A stretch of 64,000 nucleotides of DNA from Halobacterium noricense (GTDB lineage: Archaea; Halobacteriota; Halobacteria; Halobacteriales; Halobacteriaceae): NCBI RefSeq assembly GCF_021233435.1, contig NZ_CP089468.1:806001-870000 (forward strand). The letters are read 5' to 3'. The translations under genes and the position numbers were made by a program. Shown piece after piece: positions 19,038-26,230 of the stretch. Every line of letters starts with the position of its first letter. Position 1 is the stretch's first letter. A model generated the notes under the pieces. The model worked only from the letters and a program-made list of their open reading frames with translations. It did not search any database and was not told the DNA's origin.

Positions 19038-19451
19038 ATGGGTTACGCCGAGGACATGTGCGACATCGTCGTCTCGCACGCCGGCCGGAAGGTGCGCTTT
19101 TTCGTTCGTATCGACCCGGACACCCGCGAACAGGACGTGCTCCACGAGCGCGAGGACCTCGAGTGGACCGACGAGGACGCTGACGCCGCCGACTCCGAAC
19201 TCCAGGAACTCGTCGCGAAGACCGCCTACGAGGCCCAAATGGGCGCGGAGAACGTCACCCAGCTCGTGAAGGTCGCCGACGACATGGTGCTGTTCACGGG
19301 GTTCATCGAGGACGAGGTGGTCGTCGTCTCCTTCGAGCGCGGGATTCTCGGCGCGCTGCCGGCGATGGTCGGGGAGTTCCGCGAGTACATGCTCGACCAC
19401 GACGTCGAATTCACGGCGCTGGCCGAACCCAAGCAGTCCGCGGACGGCTGA
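19038..19451 (+). CDS. Conserved haloarchaeal acidic protein, unknown
   Basis: A 137-residue soluble acidic protein. It reads as alternating strands and helices (RKVRFFVRIDPDT, then MVLFTGFIEDEVVVVSFERG, then a helix PAMVGEFREYMLDH). No catalytic motif is seen and no family is assigned. The gene starts 53 bases behind the deaminase. Its stop codon lies inside the 8-bp target duplication (GGCTGACC) of the MITE that follows, so that element is inserted right at its 3' end without changing the coding sequence. Confidence 0.6.
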   Translation: MGYAEDMCDIVVSHAGRKVRFFVRIDPDTREQDVLHEREDLEWTDEDADAADSELQELVAKTAYEAQMGAENVTQLVKVADDMVLFTGFIEDEVVVVSFERGILGALPAMVGEFREYMLDHDVEFTALAEPKQSADG

Positions 19452-19453
19452 CC

Positions 19454-19680
19454 GGTGGTGTTCAGATAAGCAGTTTCCAGCAGCAGAGTTGTGGGGGACA
19501 GCTGAAAGCCCTCGGCTGTCTCGGCTCCCGCGGCTCGCTGCGCGCGTTCGCTCCCGCTGGTCGCTCACGTGCTTGTGTCGCCGGGATTCGCCGAGACGCC
19601 TCGCCCTTTCAATCCACCAGGATTACCGGCTGTATCGGCGAGCACATCAAGCCAGTTTCAGTCCTTATCTGAACACTGCC
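19454..19680. mobile_element. MITE 1, IS6-like ends, 227 bp
   Basis: A non-coding element with terminal inverted repeats of 17 bp: left GGTGGTGTTCAGATAAG, right (reverse-complemented) GGCAGTGTTCAGATAAG, 15 of 17 identical. It is flanked on both sides by GGCTGACC (19446-19453 and 19681-19688), a perfect 8-bp target-site duplication. The GG start of the ends and the 8-bp duplication are what the IS6 family produces. The interior shares a long nearly identical core with the second copy at 24.3-24.6 kb. No transposase is encoded, so it would need one supplied in trans. Confidence 0.88.
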
Positions 19681-19733
19681 GGCTGACCCGGCACCACGCT
19701 TTTCCGGCGGGCGCACGCACCTCTGGACGTAGT

Positions 19734-19862
19734 ATGTCCCGGAGCGAGCCGGTTCAGTGTCCGATTTGCGGCTGGACGGGGCACGCGAGCGACCTCGACG
19801 AGACGCCGTCGGGGTCGGCGTGCCCGACCTGTGGCGAGCCCGTCAGCGCGGCGTCGGCCTGA
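19734..19862 (+). CDS. CPxCG zinc-finger micro-protein
   Basis: A 42-residue protein with two CPxCG knuckles, CPICGW and CPTCGE, about 22 residues apart, able to bind one zinc ion. Such small zinc proteins are widespread in haloarchaea and some are needed for normal growth or surface phenotypes, but their partners are largely unknown. The ATG (MSRSEPVQCPICGW) is chosen because the open frame upstream runs into the MITE. Downstream, 137 bases separate it from a membrane-anchored HTH gene. Confidence 0.75.
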   Translation: MSRSEPVQCPICGWTGHASDLDETPSGSACPTCGEPVSAASA

Positions 19863-19999
19863 CGGCCAGCCGCGATTTTCTCTCATTTTCGCGTCGCTCG
19901 GCGTGGACTGTGGCTTCGTCACGGGGACCTCGAACCAGAGTGACACGACCGCGGGCCAGCGATAACAACGTTTTCAAGCGCACCGACCGGAGTGAGCGT

Positions 20000-21148
20000 A
20001 TGGACCGCGGTCTGGCGTGTTGGGTGGTCGGGTTGCTCGTCGTGGCGTCGGTCGCCGCGCCAGCGGCGGGCACCGGTGCGCCGGACGGCCCGTTCGGCGT
20101 TGCACAGGAAGAGTTCGACCCGGACGACGTGACGTTGTCCGCGGCGCTCGACGAGGACGGCAGCGCCACGTGGTCGTTCAAGTACCGGATGGAACTGACG
20201 ACGGAGAACGAGACGCAGGCGTTCGAGGAGTTGCAGGCGGACATCGAGGCGAACCGGTCGAGGTACGTCGACCGGTTCCGCACCCGCATCGAGTCGACGG
20301 TAGCGTCCGCGGAGAACGCGACCGGACGCAACATGAGCGTCGAGAACGTCTCCGTGCGGGCGTTCCAGCAGACGAGCGCGGAGTTCGCCGACTCCTACGG
20401 ATTCGTCGTCTACACCTTCGAGTGGTCCGGCTTCGCCGCGACCGACGGCGAGCGCATCGTCGCCGGGGACTCGCTGGCGGGGTTCTACCTGAACGAGGAG
20501 ACGTCGCTGCAGTTCTCGTGGCCGGACGGCTACACGGCGACGGACGTCGACCCGGTGCCCGCCGAGGAGACGGCGACGTCCGTGCGGTGGAGCGGCCCGG
20601 CGGACTTCGGCACCGACCAGCCGCGCCTCGTCCTCGAGCCGAGCGACGGGACCGGGACGAGTGAGCCGACGGAGACGACTGCCGCGTCCAGCGGCGAGAG
20701 CAGCGTCGTGCTGCCCGCGCTCGTCGGCGCGCTCGTGGCAGTGCTCGTGGCAGCGGGCGCAGGTTGGCTCTACTTCCGTCGCGAAGGCGGCGGCACGGGT
20801 GGAGCTCCCGAACCGACCGAACCCGGCGGTGGTGGCGGCGGTGCCGGTGAAGCGACGACTGGCGTCGGGGAATCCGCCGAGGAAGGCGGTGCGGGCGCGA
20901 CCGCGGGTGCAGCGGCGGGGACGGAGCCGCCCGAGGAGCTGTTGAGCAACGAGGAGCGGGTCAAGCGGTTCCTCCGCGAGCAGGGCGGCCGCGCGAAACA
21001 GCAGGACGTCGTCGAGGCGATGGGTTGGACGGAGGCCAAGACCAGCCAGGTCGTCAAGGACATGCGCGAGAGCGACGAACTGGAGTCGTTCCGTATCGGC
21101 CGCGAGAACGTCCTGAAGCTCCCGGACGCGGACATCAGCGAGGAGTAG
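20000..21148 (+). CDS. Membrane-anchored protein with C-terminal winged-helix domain
   Basis: A 382-residue protein with a signal/anchor at about 5-24, an extracytoplasmic domain rich in N-x-S/T sequons, a transmembrane helix at about 235-256 (VVLPALVGALVAVLVAAGAG) and then a Gly/Ala/Glu-rich linker and a cytoplasmic winged helix (VKRFLREQGGRAKQQDVVE to FRIGRENVLKLP). This order is the COG2512-like haloarchaeal class (I recall DUF7345/DUF7343 names). It may relay an envelope signal to transcription; the target is unknown. The ATG is 137 bases behind the zinc micro-protein. Confidence 0.8.
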   Translation: MDRGLACWVVGLLVVASVAAPAAGTGAPDGPFGVAQEEFDPDDVTLSAALDEDGSATWSFKYRMELTTENETQAFEELQADIEANRSRYVDRFRTRIESTVASAENATGRNMSVENVSVRAFQQTSAEFADSYGFVVYTFEWSGFAATDGERIVAGDSLAGFYLNEETSLQFSWPDGYTATDVDPVPAEETATSVRWSGPADFGTDQPRLVLEPSDGTGTSEPTETTAASSGESSVVLPALVGALVAVLVAAGAGWLYFRREGGGTGGAPEPTEPGGGGGGAGEATTGVGESAEEGGAGATAGAAAGTEPPEELLSNEERVKRFLREQGGRAKQQDVVEAMGWTEAKTSQVVKDMRESDELESFRIGRENVLKLPDADISEE

Positions 21149-21277
21149 CGGCGAACATCGTGAGCCGCGAACACAGCGAGCCGTGAGCACGGCGCGCGGA
21201 CGCTGCCCACCGCGAACGTGTCTCACGGCGGCCGCGATGCGGCATCTCCTTACGTAGTGCGCAAATACTGCCGAGAC

Positions 21278-22528
21278 ATGACCGAGACCGGTCCGCTGGA
21301 CAACATGCTCGCGCAGATGGAGCAGGCGCGGGAGTACGTCGACATCGACGACGGCATCTTCGAGCGACTGAAGTACCCCGAGCGGACGCTGTCCGTGAGT
21401 CTCCCCGTGGAGATGGACGACGGCTCCGTGGAAGTGTTCGAGGCCTACCGCTGCCAGTTCGACGGCGCGCGCGGCCCGTTCAAGGGCGGCATCCGCTACC
21501 ACCCGAACGTCTCCGAGGAGGAGGTCTCCGCGCTCGCGGGGTGGATGACGTGGAAGACCGCGCTCGTGGACCTGCCGTTCGGCGGCGCGAAGGGCGGCAT
21601 CATCTGCAACCCGAAGGAGCTCTCGCAGTCCGAAATCGAGCAGCTCACCCGCCGCTACACGGAGGGCATCCGCCGTATCATCGGCCCGGACACGGACATC
21701 CCGGCCCCGGACGTGAACACGAACCCGCGCACGATGGCGTGGATCATGGACACGTACTCCGTCTACCAGGGCTACGCCGTCCCCGAGGTCGTCACGGGGA
21801 AGCCGCCGGAAGTCGGCGGGACCGCGGGCCGCGTGGAGGCGACCGGCCGCGGCGTCACCATCGTCACCGAGGAGACCTTCGAGTTCCTCGGCACGGACAT
21901 CGCGGACGCCGACATCGCCATCCAGGGGTTCGGGAACGTCGGCAGCGTGACCGCCCAACTGCTCGCCGAGCGCGACGCGAACGTCGTCGCGGTGTCTGAC
22001 GTCACGGGAGCCATCTACGACCCGGACGGCCTCGACGTCGAGGCCGTCGGCGCGCACGTCGCCAACGACGGCCGCCTCGAAGACTACGACGCTCACGAGC
22101 ACATCACCAACGACGACCTCCTGACGATGGACGTGGACGCGCTCATCCCCGCGGCTATCGAGGACGTCATCACGGTCGACGTCGCCGAACGCCTGGAAGC
22201 CGACGTCGTCGTGGAGGCCGCGAACGGGCCGACGACGTTCGACGCCGCGAACGTCCTCAAGGAGCGCGACGTCCCCGTCGTGCCGGACATCCTCGCCAAC
22301 GCCGGCGGCGTCATCGTCTCGTACCTGGAGTGGGTGCAGAACAGCCAGCAGTACTCCTGGGAACTCGAAGAGGTCAACCGCGACCTCGAAGCGCGGCTAA
22401 CGACGGCGTTCGACGAGATGCTCGCCGCCTACGAGCAGAAGGACATCCCGGACCTGCGGACCGCCGCGTACACCCTCGCGCTCGAACGCACCGCGGACGC
22501 CCACGAGTACCGCGGCCTGTTCCCGTAA
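21278..22528 (+). CDS. gdhB: Glutamate dehydrogenase (Glu/Leu/Phe/Val family)
   Basis: A 416-residue cytoplasmic enzyme interconverting glutamate and 2-oxoglutarate with ammonia. The substrate part has the catalytic Lys motif LPFGGAKGGI and KGGIRYHPN. The Rossmann part has the coenzyme loop QGFGNVGS, and EAANGPTT and DILANAGGV follow. Length and motifs match haloarchaeal GdhB-type enzymes. The ATG giving MTETGPLDNMLAQMEQ fits the family; the upstream open frame is a GC-rich spacer with GAGC-type repeats. Coenzyme preference (NAD or NADP) cannot be stated from what I see. Confidence 0.95.
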   Translation: MTETGPLDNMLAQMEQAREYVDIDDGIFERLKYPERTLSVSLPVEMDDGSVEVFEAYRCQFDGARGPFKGGIRYHPNVSEEEVSALAGWMTWKTALVDLPFGGAKGGIICNPKELSQSEIEQLTRRYTEGIRRIIGPDTDIPAPDVNTNPRTMAWIMDTYSVYQGYAVPEVVTGKPPEVGGTAGRVEATGRGVTIVTEETFEFLGTDIADADIAIQGFGNVGSVTAQLLAERDANVVAVSDVTGAIYDPDGLDVEAVGAHVANDGRLEDYDAHEHITNDDLLTMDVDALIPAAIEDVITVDVAERLEADVVVEAANGPTTFDAANVLKERDVPVVPDILANAGGVIVSYLEWVQNSQQYSWELEEVNRDLEARLTTAFDEMLAAYEQKDIPDLRTAAYTLALERTADAHEYRGLFP

Positions 22529-22635
22529 CCGGCGCGGCCCGACGCGTTCGGCGGCCGCCCGGAGCAGACGTGTTCTTTTCCCTAACTTTCGCCCAGACGT
22601 GAAGTAGCCCTGGCAATATTTTCTACCGGACACGG

Positions 22636-23310
22636 ATGGCCGGCGAACCAGCCGCGTTCGCGGAACTCGAATTCGCAGTCGAAGACACGGCCTACCCAGC
22701 CGTCCGGGTGTCGCGGACGCTGGACTGCCGGCTGGAGTTGCTGGACTCGCTGCAGACTGACGACGGTTTCGTGATGTTCGTGCGGCTAGCCGACGGCGCT
22801 GCGGACGAGCTGGCCGAGCGAGCGGCGGCCGGCTCTCTCGACGGGGAAATCGACGCGCTCCAGACCGTCGGCGACGAGGTCGTCGTGGAGTTCTCCCCGA
22901 CCGAATCCGTGGTCGGGACGCTGGCACACCTCGGCGTGCTGACGCAGACGGCAACCACCACCGACGACGCGGCTCGCATCACCGCCGTCGTGCCCGCCGA
23001 CGCGGACCTCCAGTACGTCGTCGACCGCGTACAAGACGCCCACCCGTCTGCCGCGTTCGTGGGCAAGCGCAGTTGCGACATCGTCGCGCCGTTCGTCACG
23101 GAGAGCGGCGTGCGGTCGCTGGTCGCCGACGCGCTCACCGACCGCCAGTGGGAGGCGGCGTACCTCGCCTACGAACGCGGCTACTTCGACGAGCCACGGG
23201 GCTGCTCGCAGGCGGAACTCGCGGCTGCGATGGACATCTCCCAGAAGACGTTCAGCCAGCACCTCCACGCCGCCATCTGGAAGGTCTTCGACGTCGTCTT
23301 CGGGGGCTAG
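22636..23310 (+). CDS. HTH-10 (Bat-like) transcriptional regulator
   Basis: A 224-residue regulator with an N-terminal sensing part of beta character and a C-terminal HTH_10 domain (LTDRQWEAAYLAYERGYFDEP, then CSQAELAAAMDISQKTFSQH). This domain is shared with the bacterio-opsin activator Bat, and haloarchaea have many copies of unknown target. No PAS or GAF domain is visible. A TATA-like CAATATTTT lies about 25 bases before the ATG. A response-regulator gene follows on the same strand after about 145 bases. Confidence 0.88.
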   Translation: MAGEPAAFAELEFAVEDTAYPAVRVSRTLDCRLELLDSLQTDDGFVMFVRLADGAADELAERAAAGSLDGEIDALQTVGDEVVVEFSPTESVVGTLAHLGVLTQTATTTDDAARITAVVPADADLQYVVDRVQDAHPSAAFVGKRSCDIVAPFVTESGVRSLVADALTDRQWEAAYLAYERGYFDEPRGCSQAELAAAMDISQKTFSQHLHAAIWKVFDVVFGG

Positions 23311-23456
23311 ACTCCGTCGAGAATTACTACTGACAGCGGCTATCACGGCCGTACGTACCACGCCGGTCGGTGCCACGGTTCACATCACTCTATCGAGGTA
23401 GACCGCCTTTCCTATCGGCACTCCGATGTAGCGTATGTCTGGGACACGAGTGGACG

Positions 23457-24074
23457 ATGCCTGAGCGGGATGCAGGCGGTGCGGCGGACGACGCACGAAG
23501 CGACGCGATTACGGTCCTCGTCGTCGAGGACGAGGAAGCGCTCGCGAGCCTCTACGACGCGTGGCTGAGCGACGACTACGACGTCCGCATCGCGCACACG
23601 GGTCGGGACGCCCTCGACCTGCTGGACGAGACGGTCGACGTCGTGCTGCTCGACCGGCGGCTCCCGGGGCTCTCCGGGCGGGAAGTGCTGACCGCGATTC
23701 GCGAGCAGTACGACGACTGCCAGGTCGCGATGGTGACCGCCGTCGAGCCGGGCCTCGACATCCTCGAAATGGGGTTCGACGACTACGTCACGAAGCCCGC
23801 TTCCCGGGACGACATCCGGAGCGTGGTGGCGTCGCTCGCCGACCGCAAGCAGTACGACGCCTACGTGCAGCGGTACTTCCGGCTGCTCTCGAAGCGCGCC
23901 GCTCTGGAGCGCGAAGTCGGCGACCTCGCCGAGCACCCGGAGTACGACGAACTCCGCGCGGACATCGAGGCTGTCGAGGCGAACCTCGACGGCCTCGTCG
24001 ACGAATTCGGGCCGACGGACTTCGACGCGCAGTTCTACTCGTTCTCCTCGCCGAACGGCGTCGCGGACGACTGA
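23457..24074 (+). CDS. HalX-domain response regulator
   Basis: A 205-residue protein with a receiver domain at about 15-130: acidic pair in VVEDEEAL, phospho-acceptor Asp in VVLLDRRLPG, and conserved Lys in YVTKPAS. A HalX coiled region follows (KQYDAYVQRYFRLLSKRAAL to EANLDGLVDEFG). HalX response regulators are a haloarchaeal class whose output is unclear. The ATG giving MPERDAGG is chosen; the open frame reaches 87 bases further up but with unlikely composition. No histidine kinase gene is adjacent. Confidence 0.88.
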   Translation: MPERDAGGAADDARSDAITVLVVEDEEALASLYDAWLSDDYDVRIAHTGRDALDLLDETVDVVLLDRRLPGLSGREVLTAIREQYDDCQVAMVTAVEPGLDILEMGFDDYVTKPASRDDIRSVVASLADRKQYDAYVQRYFRLLSKRAALEREVGDLAEHPEYDELRADIEAVEANLDGLVDEFGPTDFDAQFYSFSSPNGVADD

Positions 24075-24089
24075 CGCAGTGGTCCGCGC

Positions 24090-24293
24090 TCAGACGTGGC
24101 GCGCGTACTGCGCGAGCAGGAACGTGACGAGCACGAGCACGCCGAACCCGCCGACGGCGAACCACAGGCCCGCGACCTGCGGGGCTTCCGCAATCTCGGG
24201 CGCGAGCAGCCAGACGACCGTGGCACCGGCCACGAGCAGGAGCGTGTACACGTACGCTCGCACGACGTCGTAGGCGATGCGTACGCGGTCCAT
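24090..24293 (-). CDS. Small two-helix membrane protein, unknown
   Basis: A 67-residue protein starting MDRVRIAYDVVRAYVYT with hydrophobic helices at about 13-31 and 41-61. No motif is recognised. The ATG lies right behind an AT-rich promoter-like stretch on the minus strand (ACTTCTACAATAGTAG region), which supports expression. It is convergent with the HalX regulator, with 15 bases between the stops. It may be one of the many uncharacterised small membrane proteins of haloarchaea. Confidence 0.6.
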   Translation of the reverse strand: MDRVRIAYDVVRAYVYTLLLVAGATVVWLLAPEIAEAPQVAGLWFAVGGFGVLVLVTFLLAQYARHV

Positions 24294-24340
24294 ACCCCGA
24301 AACTACTATTGTAGAACTTATATGTTCGGGTGAGCGGGCG

Positions 24341-24625
24341 GGCAGTGTTCAGATAAGCAGACGAAAGTAGCGGAGACGACGTTGCCTTTTGAAAGCCCTC
24401 GGCAGTCTCGACCGTCGGGAGACTCGCAGTGCTCGTCTCCCGTGGTCTCGTTCGTTGCACTCACGACACTCCCGCGGCTCGCTGCGCGCGTTCGCTCCCG
24501 TTGGTCGCTCACGTGCTTACTTCGCCGGGGTTCGTCGAGACCACCTCGCCCTTTCAATCCACCAGGGAACCGGCTGATTCGCCGGCTGAAGCTGCGGTCA
24601 GACCAATCCTTATCTGAACACCACC
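24341..24625. mobile_element. MITE 2, IS6-like ends, 285 bp
   Basis: A second copy of the element at 19.45 kb. Ends are GGCAGTGTTCAGATAAG (left) and GGTGGTGTTCAGATAAG (right, reverse-complemented), the same two variants seen in MITE 1 but swapped. It is flanked by AGCGGGCG at 24333-24340 and 24626-24633, a perfect 8-bp target duplication. The core from GAAAGCCCTCGGC to TTTCAATCCACCAGG is shared with MITE 1 in the same orientation, with about 60 extra bases in the middle. The rest of this gene-free stretch (24294-24724) holds only the promoter region of the following flavoprotein. Confidence 0.88.
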
Positions 24626-24724
24626 AGCGGGCGTCGCCGGGAACGCGCGACTCCGTCGGGGGGTCCGTCGGCGTCGGCGTGAAAACTCGAAGCACTTTAA
24701 CGCCAGCACAGTAACGAGAGTACT

Positions 24725-26098
24725 ATGACCGACGTAGACGTGGCCATCGTGGGCGGCGGGCCGGCGGGGTCGGCAGCCGCGTACGCGGCCGCCGACCGGG
24801 GCGCGGACGCCGTCGTCTACGAGAAGGGCGTGCCGCGGGCCGACCGCGACCGCCTCGGCCCGGACTCGACGGACGCCGCGGGGTTTCTGGACTACTGGCT
24901 GGAGGTCGCGGACCTCGACTTCGCGGAGATTCCCGACGACGTCGTCGAGCAGGAACTCGCGGGCGCGGCGTTCATCGGCCCCGACGAGGAGGTCGTCGTG
25001 GACCGCACGGGCATCGACGCCGACTACGACAACTTCGGGTTCACGTTCCACCGCGCGAAGTTCGACGACTGGCTGCGCGACCGCGCGGAGGACGCCGGTG
25101 CCGACTACGTCGCCGGCACCAGCGTCAAGGGCGTCGACTCGGACCTCTCGGGCGGCCACGAGCACGCGCTGACGTTCGGCGACGGCGAGGAAGTCACGGC
25201 GGAGTACCTCGTGCTCGCGGACGGCCCGCAGCGCCAGGTCACGATGCGCGTGCTCGACCCGCTTCTCCCCGACGGGAAACGCGCCAGCGAACTGCTCAGT
25301 CCGCCCTCCGCCAACCACATCGCCTACCAGGAGTACCGCCAGTTCCCCGCGGAGCTGTTCGACGAGGACACGCTGAAGTTCTGGTGGGGCTGGATGCCCG
25401 GCGAGACCGCCTACCCGTGGGTGTTCCCGAACCGGGACGGCGTCGCGCGCGTCGGCCTCACGATGCCCATCGGCCTGGACGTCGACGACTTCGACGCCAG
25501 CGAGTGGCGCCTGCTCCGCGAGGACGACGACCGCATCCCCTCCGGGAAGGTGTACCTCCAGCGCCTCCTCGACGAGCTGTACGGCGACGAGTACGACGTC
25601 GACGAGGACTTCCCGCTCGTGGACGGCCACGGGAAGTCCAACAGCACGGAGACGTACGCCATCTCCTCGACGCGCCCCATCGAATCCCCGACCGACGCCG
25701 GCATCGCGGTCGTCGGCGGCGCGATGGGCGCGACGTCGTCGTTCCACGAGGGCGGCGACCACGTCGCTCACCGCACCGGGAAACTCGCGGGCTGCCTCGC
25801 CGCCGAGGGCAACCTCGAGGAGTACAACGCCGCGTGGCACGACGCCATCGGCGACGAAATTCGGCGGAACGTCGCGATGGCCGACGTCGTCGGGGAGTTC
25901 GGACCCGCCGACTGGGACAAGACCATCCGCATCACTCGGCAGATGCGCGAATCCAGCGACAGCGGGAAGATTATCTCGAAGTCGAACGCGCGCTCGGCCG
26001 CGGGCGGCATCCGCCTCTACACACGCTACAAGCGCGCGAAGTTCCGCTACCGGAAGCGCAAGTACGCCCAGATTCGGGAAGGCGACTACACGCTTTGA
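24725..26098 (+). CDS. Geranylgeranyl-reductase-like FAD-dependent oxidoreductase
   Basis: A 457-residue flavoprotein. The N-terminal dinucleotide fold reads AIVGGGPAGSAAAYAA (about 8-23), and the second FAD block is IAVVGGAMGATSSFHEGG. The pattern YPWVFPNRDGVARVGL in the middle is typical of geranylgeranyl reductases, which saturate isoprenoid chains of archaeal lipids; other substrates or an electron-transfer role are possible. The C-terminus is basic (YKRAKFRYRKRKYAQ), suggesting membrane contact. Its TGA stop coincides with the terminal TTGACATCC of the tnpB element, so the last codons may have been set by that insertion. Confidence 0.82.
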   Translation: MTDVDVAIVGGGPAGSAAAYAAADRGADAVVYEKGVPRADRDRLGPDSTDAAGFLDYWLEVADLDFAEIPDDVVEQELAGAAFIGPDEEVVVDRTGIDADYDNFGFTFHRAKFDDWLRDRAEDAGADYVAGTSVKGVDSDLSGGHEHALTFGDGEEVTAEYLVLADGPQRQVTMRVLDPLLPDGKRASELLSPPSANHIAYQEYRQFPAELFDEDTLKFWWGWMPGETAYPWVFPNRDGVARVGLTMPIGLDVDDFDASEWRLLREDDDRIPSGKVYLQRLLDELYGDEYDVDEDFPLVDGHGKSNSTETYAISSTRPIESPTDAGIAVVGGAMGATSSFHEGGDHVAHRTGKLAGCLAAEGNLEEYNAAWHDAIGDEIRRNVAMADVVGEFGPADWDKTIRITRQMRESSDSGKIISKSNARSAAGGIRLYTRYKRAKFRYRKRKYAQIREGDYTL

Positions 26099-26230
26099 CA
26101 TCCTCCCCGCGCTGAAGGGCGAGGATTCCCGAGCGTTGGGATATTACGGTTCGCAACCCACCTGTTCGCTCGGTGCGAAACGCCCCGAGGTTTGATTGAA
26201 CAGGTAGGCTACTGGCCGTGCCAAACGACC
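26099..26230 (-). ncRNA. Candidate omega RNA (reRNA) at the tnpB 3' end
   Basis: In IS605/IS1341 elements the guide RNA overlaps the 3' end of tnpB and the right end, and its guide comes from the flanking DNA. Here that would cover the last tnpB codons, the right-end hairpin and then, as guide, the end of the flavoprotein gene (minus-strand AAGCGTGTAGTCGCC). The boundaries are inferred from family knowledge; no transcription evidence exists in the sequence. Confidence 0.35.

Noticed and set aside
19520-19620. CRISPR repeat (TTTCAATCCACCAGG near GAAAG)
   Set aside because: It occurs once per MITE copy, not in a spaced array, and is part of the MITE core; the resemblance to a CRISPR repeat end is superficial.
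19919-22102. A 727-codon open frame antisense to gdhB and the HTH membrane gene (and similar very long frames at 1375-3492 and 36793-39642)
   Set aside because: These are reading-frame shadows of real genes in high-GC DNA: the composition is Arg/Val/Asp-heavy without motifs, and the real genes on the opposite or same strand have clear domains.
24393-24625. A possible coding gene within the MITE core (Arg-rich frames)
   Set aside because: The frames in the two copies are not maintained across the extra 60 bases, and the products are low-complexity Arg/Ser-rich.
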